From assembly GCA_000697055.1 (NCBI GenBank), contig JNDT01001795.1, positions 1 to 45,135 of the forward strand: a stretch of 45,135 nt of DNA, given 5' to 3'. Both the position numbers and the translations under genes were made by a program. Positions 1 to 11,500 of the stretch are shown here, one piece after another. This DNA comes from Saksenaea vasiformis B4078. Taxonomy: Eukaryota > Mucoromycota > Mucoromycetes > Mucorales > Saksenaeaceae. Every line of letters begins with the position of its first letter. Within the stretch, counting starts at the first letter, position 1. The notes beneath the pieces are model-generated. The model searched no databases. It worked only from the letters and a program-made list of their open reading frames with translations, and was not told where the DNA came from.

Positions 1-4
1 CTTT

Positions 5-23
5 CCCCCCCCCCCCCCCCCCC
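5..23. repeat. poly-C homopolymer tract
   Basis: An uninterrupted run of 19 C residues lies at the extreme left edge of the window. It may be a true homopolymer beside an old retroelement or a sequencing/assembly edge artefact. No function is proposed. Confidence 0.9.
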
Positions 24-398
24 TGCTGGCATATCTCATGCCTCCTTTAGTTACTCAGTCTTTGAAGAACTTTCATCACACCCTCTGCGCCTTTGCGGGA
101 GCTCCTAACGATATACTTGCAGTTATCGACGATTTTCTCGTTTTCGCATAATGCATCTGAACAGAAGTACCTGTCTCATCACCTTCCTCTCCGAGATTTC
201 ATGTCGAATGGCAAGATTAACCTCCAGGACCCAGTCATCTTCTCCACTCTCCGTGCGGATACCACGGCTCATGGAATCGGTGCTTTCTTCTTTGAATACC
301 ATGGTGCAGTGTGTTGCACTCCTTTGTCATCGTGTATCTCGGATACCCGGTCTATAGCACACACAAAGGAACGAAAACATTTCCCGAACTTCAGATAA
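24..398 (+). pseudogene. degraded Ty3/gypsy-type reverse transcriptase-RNase H fragment
   Basis: Two reading frames give retroelement-like pieces. The first, about 26-149, ends in VIDDFLVF, like the YxDD strand (YLDDILVFS) of LTR-retrotransposon reverse transcriptases. A second frame, about 140-398, continues with a segment like the region after YxDD (NASEQKYLSHHL...). It then jumps to an RNase H-like stretch, where HGIGAFFFEYHG resembles the family motif DASxxGIGAVLxQ, and ends with SDTRSIAHTKERKHFPNF, like the SDTExRYxxxEKExLAIVF segment. The frame changes, a stop codon follows VFA, and the usual spacer between RT and RNase H is missing, so this is a dead, internally deleted copy. No LTRs, integrase or capsid region were seen. 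The family call rests on remembered motifs and is moderate. Confidence 0.5.
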
Positions 399-3300
399 AG
401 CTGTGTGAATGAGCCTACGAACGATTGCTGTTCATTTGATGGATAAATCTTAATCCTATCTGATGAACGAGTAGTTTGCCAATCTCTGCCACTGCTGTTC
501 AGAGAATCCAACCGTCTCTCCTTCCTTCTCTCGATTCCTAAGAGTTGATGACCAAAATGCACGCACAAAGCATCCTCCAATGGTTATACCATTTCTCCTG
601 AGGCAAGCGCTATATATGGTAGTCCAGAATACATAGCAATAAAGGACTTATTGAATGTATGTTGCGGTAAGCATTGGCCTACCTTTTTAACTACGAGATA
701 GATTTCTTCCAAGGTCAGCCTGGACCTCACCAAGAGAGATCTTATGACTTACAGCTGTGGACATCAGTTACGCATTGACATCAAGGTTTTATTTATGTCA
801 TGGCGTTATCGCAAATGAAAGTATGAAATCCCGTGGTGCGTGATCCCTCCGAACCACGAGATTCGCAGAACACAGGCTCGATTAGCCCATCAGTGCATCA
901 ATCCCGCATGCCGCTCCGCTTGCTTCTGTCATCCTCATATGCCACATAACTGAATCTTCTTTATAATTTCATGGAAACAGAGCATATCCTCTCTTTGGAA
1001 TAAGTATATTTCTCGTGGATGAAGAAAAATGATTCGGGAGATACAGAAGGACATTACGATTGGATTGGGTTCTATGGGCAATAGCTCCATTTTGCGTCAT
1101 GGAAAACGCTATGTGCACTAACGGTTAAGGTAGTGTATGCATAAACGGGCTTGTGCACTAAAAGTTGACACGTAGTGAATGAATGAGCTCGCGCCTCAAA
1201 AAATGCAGACGATGATTGGTTGAGGCTGTATGAGAACGAGCAAGTACCAAAGTGGCTCAAAGTTTTGGAGTGCAAGGTCACTAACCTTTAGTGCGCGTAA
1301 ACAACGCCCAAACGTACGAGATTCTGTTTTGTACTTTCCAGTTTTGCATTTATCCAATAGCTGGTTGTGTATCAATAGAAGTCCATTTTCCATAGTGTAA
1401 CTGTCTAATGATGCGCGATTTTTGCAGTTTTCGTTGATTAAGCGCTGCGTTAGATTTTCCCAAAGTGGCCTTAGTCCTCAAAGCCTACGATATTAGGTTT
1501 GTACGATGTCGCACACAGAGCGCAATGGCCGTGTCACCATGAAGGGGGGTCAATGCCTATTGCGGTTCTGCTTTTGTTGTTAGACACAAGCTTGGTTTGG
1601 GACCTTGTGACACGAAAGTGGAAAATATTCCGATTATTCGTAGGTGAACCGAGATACTCGAGAGCTTCTGTCCACTCATCCATGACTTGTCGTAGGATGA
1701 GAGGGATTTAGTATCAAACGCAGTAAGTTAAATCCTTTTGAAGTGCGTTTTGCTCGATGTGCTAGTTAAAGCACTGAGAATCTGACGGGTAAAGGGTACC
1801 AGTCGATACACTCCTATGCGAACACACGATGCGAGTGAAGGACAGAACCGAAGATCCCTCCAGTCGATGCGTCAGCAGAATGTCATTACTAAAATCCTAT
1901 GCTGGATTAGAATAACACGCGATATAACGTCTTTTGTTGACAGGTCGGCGATCCTTCTCTTTTTGTTTAAACTCCCTTCGTCGTTTCTCAATTGCTTCTT
2001 CTTCAGGTAACGTTGAATAGTACACAGAATTTATCAATCATTGAAGGCTTTTGTTAAGATAACCTTTACCGATAAATTGTCATGCTGGCACAAAGTTGCC
2101 GCTTTATATGACAACACCTCCTATAGGTAATACAAGCGATGTTTAAGATGGCTGACCATGGCGGCCCTTGAGTCAGGACAGTATTCAGACCATGAGAAAA
2201 TAGTAAGCAAATCTCTTTCTGTTGATCATGCGGTATGATACAGATTATATTATGTATGTATCATGGATTTGGATCCGACAAGGATCACACCACGACGAGC
2301 ATATTCCAATAGCGGCTACTGATGATGGCTACGGCCACGCGCGATAAAATAGGAAATGATGCGCATATGGGATATCAGCATTGGGCATGGCAAAGATGCA
2401 AGTTAGATAGATATGTAAAGACGTGTGACCGATTGAAAAATGCCGCAACACGAGGCTGTGTAAAGGGACATGTAGACTTGGCCGATCTCTAAGGAAAGTG
2501 AATTGAGCCGCAAAGATGTAACAATAAAACGGTTGATTGCATGTAAGATATCCATTTTAAAAATCGTAAGCAACAAGGATATAGTAGATGGGGAAGAACC
2601 AAGAAAGAACCGCGTCGCTCATAAGGGAAATAACGAAGCGCCAATTGATCTTGCACATCTGTGCTGGGTGGGAATATTATGGTTAACGATGATGTCAAGG
2701 ACCTAAAGCAGCTAGGAAATCCATACAAAACAAAAGATAGCCTGGAATTCTTTTTTTTTCTTCATCTGGTTGGTGAGAAGTCCTAAAGTCTAAGTGTCAT
2801 TTTGCCCAATAAAGTTTGATATTCGGCTACTACATTAAACAGATCTCCTTCGGTAGACAACCATTACTCCATATATCGACCGTTCAATACGGTGATGCTA
2901 CAGGCAGAAGCTCGAATCGTTTGAAAGATAATGTTTGAGCAAATATATACATATATATCAAGACCTTCTGTCCTGGATCGATCTTTTTAAGTAGAAAGCC
3001 GTGATAGCCAAACTCTGGTGTCATGTGCACGTAGCAAGCAAACAACGTTGTAAACAGAGTTGGGAATAAGGGCAAAACGGGATAACTAGTCCAAATGAAA
3101 TAGAGAGTAAATAGGTTTATGTAGCAGCTCCTACATTGATTACTTGGAAATATCCCAACTTTCTATCTAATATAACCATTGTCGTCTGAAAGGTCCAAGT
3201 GTCAAACTGTGATCCTTAAGTTTCCTTTTCTATACATTATAGCGAATCTGTATGCACCTGTTTAGCATCAAGGTCTGCATTGCCGTTTTTTTGAGGCTTG

Positions 3301-4190
3301 TTAGCCGAGTTGGGGTTCCTCAGATGATGCACTTATTTCCGCCTCATGAGAGAATTATGAAGCTGTCAGTGAAATTGACTGGTTTGCAAATCTCGTCATT
3401 CGTAACACAAGAAAAAATAACGCTTTGAATGAGGCGGAGCTGCAAAGGCTCATCAGCGAAACCAGCAAAAAGAAAGAGCCCAAAGTTGATGTGAATTATC
3501 TCCCCCAGAGAGAGGGACGCTACCATCTGTGTGCATTGCCTTTTGAGAAATTCAGTGCAAAACGATAAGGCAGGGTATGACTGTGAAAAAAACGGTAGAT
3601 TGTCAAGCCTGTGTTACCGAATGCGAGGTTTTATCAGTGATTGGATCGAGAAGAGACCAAAATAGTAAAAATAAGAAATCGAAGCGCTCTGCACCCTGGA
3701 ATATGCGTGCGTAGTGCAGTAAATCATGCGGATGGGTGCTTAGAATAACAGAGATAGCAGTAACTTTATTGCCTTGTACCTAGGAGCACCCATGATGTTC
3801 TATAAACCAGAAGCTGTTCAACCGCATAAAAGCCTCGGTTTCAGTTGTGGGGTGAATTGTTTGGCGCACTGCCCGAGCCGACTCTTTTTTTTTTTTTTTT
3901 TTTGACGGCTTCCAGACAGTAGGCGAGTTACGTATCACACCGAGCTCCCCAACCATTCCCAATGTCCGAACGGCTATATAGCGCCATCCACGTGTGGTAA
4001 ATTGTAACATGTAGCACTGTCTATTGTTTTCGCTATTGGATGAAAACCCCTCACTGTGGCTCCGTCTATCATCCATTGTCGATTTGTCCAATTTTACCAA
4101 AGCTTAGATTTTGAGAGATGCGCGAATATGCCCAGGATTGGCTAGAGACAAAAATGCCGATTTCTAGAAAGGGTGGATGAAGGCTTATCG
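399..4190. other. intergenic region without a supportable gene
   Basis: Only short, overlapping reading frames occur here and none matches a family I recognise. A possible coding scrap lies on the plus strand at about 3350-3543 (64 codons, charged and lysine-rich). A minus-strand frame of about 100 codons lies at 3780-4100 and is interrupted by a poly-T/poly-A tract (about 3885-3903). This may be decayed repeat DNA and the 5' region of the ATPase gene. Confidence 0.6.
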
Positions 4191-4200
4191 TTTTCCTCTG

Positions 4201-4208
4201 CTATAAAT
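4201..4208 (+). promoter_or_regulatory. candidate TATA element of the P-type ATPase gene
   Basis: The sequence CTATAAAT lies about 75 bases before the ATPase start codon at 4280, on the same strand and in an otherwise AT/CT-rich leader. The position fits a fungal TATA box, but the motif is short and could be chance. Confidence 0.35.
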
Positions 4209-4279
4209 TGCCGCAATTGAGAACATCGTTTATCTTTCTCGGCTGCTAATCCTTTCGATTTTTTCCCCTCCTATTTTCC

Positions 4280-7200
4280 ATGGCGCCGACCACCTCTCCA
4301 GACGGTCTCGAAGAGAGTTTGGATCAGAAAGTGATTCGATTCGATGAGATCGAGCAACCTTCACATAATGACAATGGTGATAAGGCGTCCATTTCGCCAA
4401 AGTCTATTCGACGCCACCCTTCTGTGAAAGGCCATAATATTATTGCCTATCGAACCTTGTCCATCACTGTATCGGAAAGTCAAGCTGCAGGCACTGTGAA
4501 GGACAAGAAAAAGAAAAAGGGCGATTTAGCGGATGGTAATAATTGAAGGAAGAAGAAAGAGAGCAAGCAGATAGCATTAACATGGTCATTTAGATATCGC
4601 CAGCGCCAATTATCATAATCTCTCTCCTTTGGAATTATCACAACAGTACAATACCAGTCTTGAACGCGGTCTTGACAAGGAGCAAGCAGCAAAACGTGTA
4701 GCTCAGTATGGTAAAAATTCAATTTCTCCTCCTCCAAGCAACTGGGGAAGGAAGATCTTTGGCTACTTCTTTGGCGGGTTCTGTAGTCTTTTATGGTTTG
4801 CAAGTATTATTTGCTGGTAAGCCCCTCCTCCTCCTCCTCCTCCTCCTCCTCCTCCTCCTCCTCCTTCTTCTTCTTCATCTTCTTCTTTTCGTTTCTTTAT
4901 TAAGTGTGCATTTAAAAAAAATTAGGATTTCCTGGAAGCCTCTTGGTGAACCAAACCCTTCCGCGGTGAATTTGGCTCTCGCTGTGATTTTGATGTTTGT
5001 TGTCTTTCTACAAGCTTTCTTTAATGCCTGGCAAGATTGGTCCACCAGCCGTATCATGGACTCTATCCATAACATGCTTCCCACGCAAACCTTAGTACAA
5101 CGTGACAACACGACCATGACTATTGATGCTGCGCACCTGGTTCCTGGAGACATTGTTCACATTAAAATGGGTGACAAAATTCCCGCAGATCTGCGTCTGG
5201 TCAGTGTCAGCGATGACCTTAAATTCGACCGCTCCATTCTTACTGGTGAATCTGAGCCTATTCCTGGCACGGTGGAAGCAACGGATGCTAACGTGCTCGA
5301 AAGTCATAACGTGGCCATGATGGGCACACACTGTCTCAACGGTTCTGGTACTGGTGTTGTGGTGTCCATTGGTGACAACACATTGATGGGACGTATTGCA
5401 CGTCTTTCCTTGTCCGATCCCAATGCTCGAACAACACTTCAAGTTGAAATTCTGCGCTTTGTCATTATTATTGCTGTTCTCTCTATCAGTGTCGGTATTA
5501 TTTGTATTATTACCTGGGCAGCCTGGTTACGCGTCGACTATCCCAATTATCTTTCACTCTCCAACGCATTGATTGATGTTATCAGTGTGATCGTAGCATT
5601 TGTACCAGAAGGTAAAAAGATAAGGCATACACACGTGATGCTTATCTCCCTTTCTTTTTTTTCTCTGGAATAGGTATGCCTGTGGCTGTTACCTTGGTAA
5701 GTTTTTCTTTTCCTCGAGATTATTTTAAAACTAACGCCATTTCAAAAGAGTCTTACGATCACCGCTCATCGCATGGCTAAGCATAATGTGCTCTGCAAGG
5801 TTCTGACAACCGTGGAAACTTTGGGAAGCGTGAATGTGCTGTGTTCGGATAAGACAGGCACTCTTACGGAAAACAAAATGTTTGTATCAGATGCCGGTAT
5901 CCACGGTCAGGAGTTTGTTTTGGCTGCGTGTCGCGATGTCATTGTGAAGGATTCTGATAACAGCGTCTCCTCATTGGGCCACCAAGTTCGTCTTTTGCAA
6001 GCTGCGTCTGCTCTGTGCAATGGCTCCCGGTTCGACCCAGAAACCATGGACCTGGAGGTGCAACTCCGCAAGACCTTCGGTGATGCGACTGACTCCGCCA
6101 TTCTGCGCTTTGCTGAGAGCGTGAACCCTAACCTGACTGTCAAGGATCTTCGCGGCCAAGCCGAAAAAATCTTCGAAATTCCCTTCAATTCCAAAAACAA
6201 ATGGATGCTGACCGTTCACCGTCCCACCGACCAACTCTTGGCCGATACCATGTCCACACGTTCCACCACCGTTGGCCTCGACGACTGGGTTCTGATTTGC
6301 AAAGGTGCACCTGATTATCTGCTTGATCGTTGCTCGTCCGTCCTAATGCCCGACGGCTCGGAAGAACCTCTGACAGACAAGCGCCGGGAGGTTATCTGCG
6401 ATTTACAAACACGTTGGGCCCATAACGGCAAACGTGTGTTACTGCTTGCACGTCGTGTCATCAAATCCAATGAAACACCAGCCGGTGCTCATACAGGCAC
6501 CTCCAGCTTTGGTTCCTGGGCTACCAGAATGAACCAGGAGTTGACGGTGGTTGGTTTATTGGCTATTGTGGATCCCCCTCGTCCAGAAAGTGCGGAAACG
6601 GTAAAGACATGTCGGGAAGCCGGTATGCGCTTCTACATGGTGACAGGAGGTAAAAATAAAATAAAAACTTTTTTTTGGAAGTGTAAGATTTTGCGTAGCT
6701 AAATAGAGGGTGTGGTCTTTTTTTTTTTAGATTTCCCTGCAACAGCAGCTGCTATTGCACGCCAAATTGGTATTTTCTCAACGGAGCATCCCAAAACGAT
6801 CTTGGATTTGAAACCTGATTTGCCAAGCGACCAAGTCGTGCAGTACAATCGTCAAGACTTTGTTGAAAAAGAGATGGCTACGGGCAATTCGTCGAAAACA
6901 GCGCTCGATGAGCATGAGTCTAGTTCGTTGTTGTTATCTGGCTCGGATCTTATCACGTTGAACGATTCCATGTGGGAACAAGTGTGCCAGTTTCAGGAAA
7001 TTGTGTTTGCCCGTACTTCACCTGATCAGAAATTGCGCATTATCAAAGAATTCCAGAAGCGCGGTAATGTCGTGGCGATGACCGGTGATGGTGTCAACGA
7101 TGCTCCCTCGCTCAAGGCAGCAGATATTGGTGTTGCAATGGGTGGAGGAAGTGATGTGGCTATCGAAGCGGCCGATGTGATTCTGCTAGGAAAGTTCTCG

Positions 7201-7998
7201 AGTATTGTCGTTGCGGTTGAAAACGGTCGTATGGTGTTTGACAACCTGAAAAAGGTGATCTTGTACTTGCTACCTGCTGGTTCCTGGTCCGAGTTGTGGC
7301 CTGTCATGGTGAATATTTTCCTTGGTTCTCCTCAGACACTCTCTTCGTTCCAGATGATTGTGATTTGTGTGTTTACGGATCTGATGCCGTCGTTGGCCCT
7401 GATGATGGAAAAGCCAGAAGCTGGTCTTCTGAAACGTCCTCCACGTCGGCCCAAAGAAGATCGATTGGTGAACTTCAAGCTGCTTCTCCAGGCCTACGGC
7501 TTTATTGGATTGATGGAAATGTTGACCTCCATGTTCAACTTTTTCCTCTTCTTCTCCATGAACGGTATCCCCCCTTCAAAGGTGTTCCTTTCTTTCAGTT
7601 ACCTGACCGATCCTAGCGGCTACATGGGCAAGACCGCGGATGAGATCACAACCCTAGTCAACACGGCTCAGTCCATCTACTTTATCAACCTTGTTATTTG
7701 CCAATGGGGCAACGTTCTCTCCACGAGAACACGCCGCCTTTCTCTAACCCAGGCCAATCCTCTCTGGGGTCCTAACCGCAACCTGTACTTGTTCGGAGCA
7801 ATGCTTGGCTCTCTATGTATTGCCCTCATCATCATCTACGTCCCAGTCTTTAATATCTACCTCGGAACCTCACCAATCCCTATCAAATTCTGGTTTATTC
7901 CTTTTGGATGGGCTGCCATGATCATGGTTGCCGATGAACTTCGAAAGCTCATGGCAAGAACGTATCCAAGTAGTATCTTTGGAAGACTAGCCTGGTAA
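4280..7998 (+). CDS. P-type cation-transporting ATPase, Na,K-ATPase-like (type IIC) alpha subunit
   Basis: Six exons (4280-4535, 4594-4816, 4926-5611, 5674-5696, 5749-6649, 6731-7998) join in frame to about 1118 residues, typical for a P2 ATPase. The exon-4 microexon is only 23 nt. Visible motifs are the actuator loop TGESEP (about residue 266), transmembrane FVPEGMPVAVTL (exons 3-5 junction), phosphorylation site CSDKTGTLT (Asp about 430), MVTGDFPATA, and hinge TGDGVNDAPSLKAADIGVAMG (about 814). About ten hydrophobic segments fit the P2 fold. VPEG followed by an AKRMA-like stretch, VETLGS and the C-terminal end resemble Na,K/H,K-ATPases more than the fungal ENA (type IID) pumps. The enzyme should move Na+ and/or K+ across the plasma or an internal membrane using ATP; ion specificity cannot be read from the sequence. 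No beta-subunit gene is seen nearby. The first ATG in a clean frame was taken as start; the N-terminal 85 residues are hydrophilic and variable. Confidence 0.93.
4825..4882 (+). repeat. CTC/CTT microsatellite inside ATPase intron 2
   Basis: About 13 CTC/TCC triplets followed by TTC triplets fill the 5' half of the second ATPase intron (4817-4925). Read as protein it gives poly-leucine, which is why an uninterrupted frame seems to run through the intron. It is a simple-sequence expansion within non-coding DNA. Confidence 0.85.
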
Positions 7999-8524
7999 AA
8001 CAAATTCCCCCTTTTTCACACGTTGATCTTTCTTTTTCAAATGTATATTTTCGTCCTATTGTAAACTTAATACATATGATTACCATTGCGACCCATTTGT
8101 CCAAGCGTGATGAAAGCCTTCGGAGATTGTAACAAAGGCCACAATTTTTCTTTTTCTTTCTCTTCGCGTCCGTTTCTTCCTTTTTTTTTTCTTGTTGTGA
8201 TCCCATTGTTAGGTAAGATGTTCTTTTTCTTTTGTAACAACAATGTCCGGTGATGAACCGTGAACCAAATCACGCTAAACACTTGGAACATGTGAGCGAA
8301 GAGCTGCAATTGAACTGTTGTTTTCTTTTTTTTTGTGACAATGGTCGCAGGGTCATTGCGATGATACATGTGCAGGGGTTCTGAGGACATGAGAACACAT
8401 CATGAATACTTGGCAACTAACATGAATAAGATAGGTAGAATCGCAAGGATAAACAATAGAGAAAGACAATAGGCATATCAAAAATATAAAGATGTAGAAT
8501 GACTTTTTATTGAACAAAATGAAT
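7999..8524. other. convergent 3' intergenic region
   Basis: This AT-rich spacer separates the 3' ends of the ATPase (+) and the sulfite reductase subunit (-). On the minus strand AATAAA (8506-8511) lies 14 bases past the MET10 stop and is a likely polyadenylation signal. There are several T-runs and no supported gene. Confidence 0.6.
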
Positions 8525-11500
8525 CTAATATACTTCGAGGACATATCTTTCTTTTTCCTTCCATTCTTCGATTAAAGCGGAAGCCTTTGCTTCATCGATG
8601 CCACCAAAGTTCTTGAGGCCATAGACCACAGCATCCTTGACGTCAGGGACTGGCCAAGTGGGACCACAGAGGTAGAAATGACCGTTCTTGTTGATCAGGT
8701 AATCGTGGAGCATTTCGGCGTCTTCCATCATCTTGTGTTGGATGTACACCTTTTGTTTCTGATCACGAGAGAACGCCAGACCCATATGAGAGAGCAGACC
8801 ATCGGCATGGTATGCTTCGAGTTCTTCGCCATAGAGGTACTCGTTGCTTCTGTTACGGGAACCAAAGTAGAGAACAACGGGACCAACTTCCTTGCCAGCA
8901 GCCTTGGCAATGGCACGTTCCTGGATAAAGGCGCGGAAAGGAGCCATACCTGTACCAAGACCAGCCATGATCACCGGTTGTGTGTCGAGAGGTGGCAGCT
9001 TCATCACCGAGGGCTTGATCGAGACGGTGACTTCCGCACCAGGGGCCAAGTTGGCAAGATAACGCGTGCACTGACCATAGCGCTTCTTGCCAGCAGCATT
9101 GTTCCATTCGACAGCGACGACCAGGAGATGGACCGAGTTGGCATGCATCTTTTGCGACGATGCAATCGAGTAATGGCGAGGTTTGATTGGCGTGATAATC
9201 TGTACCAGAGCTTCCAGTGGTGGTTTGGCCGAGGTAAATTCGCGCAACAGATCTTCATAGGTCACAGTATCATCCACACGCTTCTTGTATTCTTCCTTGC
9301 CTTCAGCGGACACCAAGTACAGCAGCTGTTCGCGTTCCTTGGGGTCGGTAGCATAAGTTGCCAACTTCTCGTAGAAGTTCTTGGAAGGACGGCCAAAGAT
9401 GTCGAGCGTTTGCGAGAACAATTGGAACACAGTGCGTGCTACCTTTCGATCGTTGTTCTTGACCAGAACGACATCATTTGCGCGGAGACCGTACCAGTCC
9501 AAGAAGTCTTGCACCTCTTGATAATCGTTGTGACCGTGTACACCCAAGGCATCACCGATTCCGTATTTCAGATTGGCATGGGTGGTGTCAAACTCAAGAT
9601 GGAACACGTTTCGGTCATAGGTGGTTGGTGTCAGTCGCTTGTTTTCGGTGAGTCGTACCACATGGGTTGTCTCATGCAAGTCGGGACGGATGGAAGCCTC
9701 CTTGCCATAGGCCTCGTTGAAGATGACATGCCAGGCTGCCTTGTGCCACTTGCCGGCCTCGGCGGTTCCCTGTTCGTCGTCCTCAAGCTCATCCACCGTC
9801 ACATCGTCTTCCTCCTCGTCCTCCTTGACAGCACGGTCGATGGGCACGCGTGGCAACGGTGTGTCGTTGACCTCGAGGATAGTCCAGGTTGGCAGCAGTT
9901 CGATGGCGGTAAGACCCTTGGCCACAGCCTCCACCAGTTCCTTGGTCAGGACACGCAGATCACGCTTGTCTTCGCCAACTTCGATTTCTTCATAAAGACT
10001 GGCCACACGATCAGCGATACTGGTTGCTGTCTTGGGCCGGGTCAATTGCAAGCAGGCGGCCTCCCACACAATGTGGCTCGACTTCTGATGCAGACCGAGT
10101 TCCTCAGCAATGCGAGCCCCGTCGATGGCGTATAGCTTGATACCCAGTTTGGTCAATGCCAGCTTGAACTCGTTGGTCAGATGTGCCTCAATCTCGTCGC
10201 CGTGGGTCCATGGTCCGTGCACCAAGACGGTTGCGTTCTTTTCTGCCAGCGCCAGTGTGTCGTATTCTTTGATGAGCGCTGTATGATGAATGCCGATGAA
10301 TTGTGCCTTGCTATGCTTGTTGTTTTGATGAATACTGATCTTGGTGTTCACCACAGCACCCCCAAGACGGTAGGCGTCACGGGTGGTCCTGGTCTCAATT
10401 GGAAGCGTAGGTGTTTGTACATGGAGAAGCTGGCTGATATGAGAAGCGGCCTTGGCAGAACCTTCTTTTTCAACATCCCAAAAGATGGCGCTCCAAGCAC
10501 CTTCTTCCTTTGCTTCTTCTTCCTGCTCCAATTGCTCAAGGAAGGACCCAGCTTGCAGATCGATGAATGTTTCAGTTTCAGCGTCCTTGACCAGCAGTGG
10601 AATGTGGCCTGCCTGGAGATGACCAAAGTCGCTTGCTTGTGCAGTGATCAACCGAGGACGAGCTTGGCGATCGAGAGAGAAGCGGATAGCGGCAGCGATA
10701 TCGAGATAGAGAGGACCGTTGAATGCAAAGAGACCGTCGCCTTCTTCCAACACCACAAGACGACGAGCGGATGTAGGCAAAGCGGCAACGAAGTCTGTTT
10801 CGGACCAGGGGCGATAGAGACGGACACTGAGAAGACCGACATTGGATTTGGCAGAAGCACGCACCACCGATGCGCGAAGGGAGGCCGTGCTTGCTTCCAA
10901 CGTGACCAGCACGGTTTCAGCCTGAGCGGCGCCGACATATTCGAACGGCTTGTAGTTAAATTGAGCAAGGAGCTTGGTAGCAATGGCATAGGCATCGGCA
11001 AACGCAAGCTTTCCTGGATGTGTGGCCTGGAACAGCTGCGAAAGATGATGGTAAGGAAGCAAACGGGCAGGCTGTGTTTCCTTTGTAGCGGTGACCCCAT
11101 CGAAGAAGTGAATGACTGGCAAACCCACTGCTCTTGCCAACACATGGGCCACCACGGCCAGATCATGCGATTCTTGCACACTGCTTGAAGACAAGAGAAG
11201 AGCACCAGTATTGCGAGCAGCCAAGACAGCATCGACATGAGAGTGAGCGACCAGATCTTGATCAACGGATTGAGCAGCAATATGGAAGACTACTGGTTGC
11301 CGTGCCAGTGCAAGTGCATGGATGTTTGGAATCATCGACAACAGAGCCTCAGAAGAAGCCAGAACCGTAGCCGTCTTGTTTTGATGTTGAGATAATGCAC
11401 CTTGAACAACTTGCAAGGCACCATCTCGGGTTTCCATCTCGATGACTTTGACCAACTGGCCTTGACTGTTGCGCACAGTTTGTTGGGCCCATTCAGAGAG

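Noticed and set aside
4708..5673. A continuous frame through the second ATPase intron giving a poly-leucine segment
   Set aside because: The leucines come from the CTC microsatellite; splicing 4816 to 4926 restores the conserved ATPase frame.
8678..10135. A 485-codon open frame on the plus strand opposite MET10
   Set aside because: It is the antisense of a strongly codon-biased, well-conserved flavoprotein domain; its translation is His/Val/Leu-rich with no recognisable motif.
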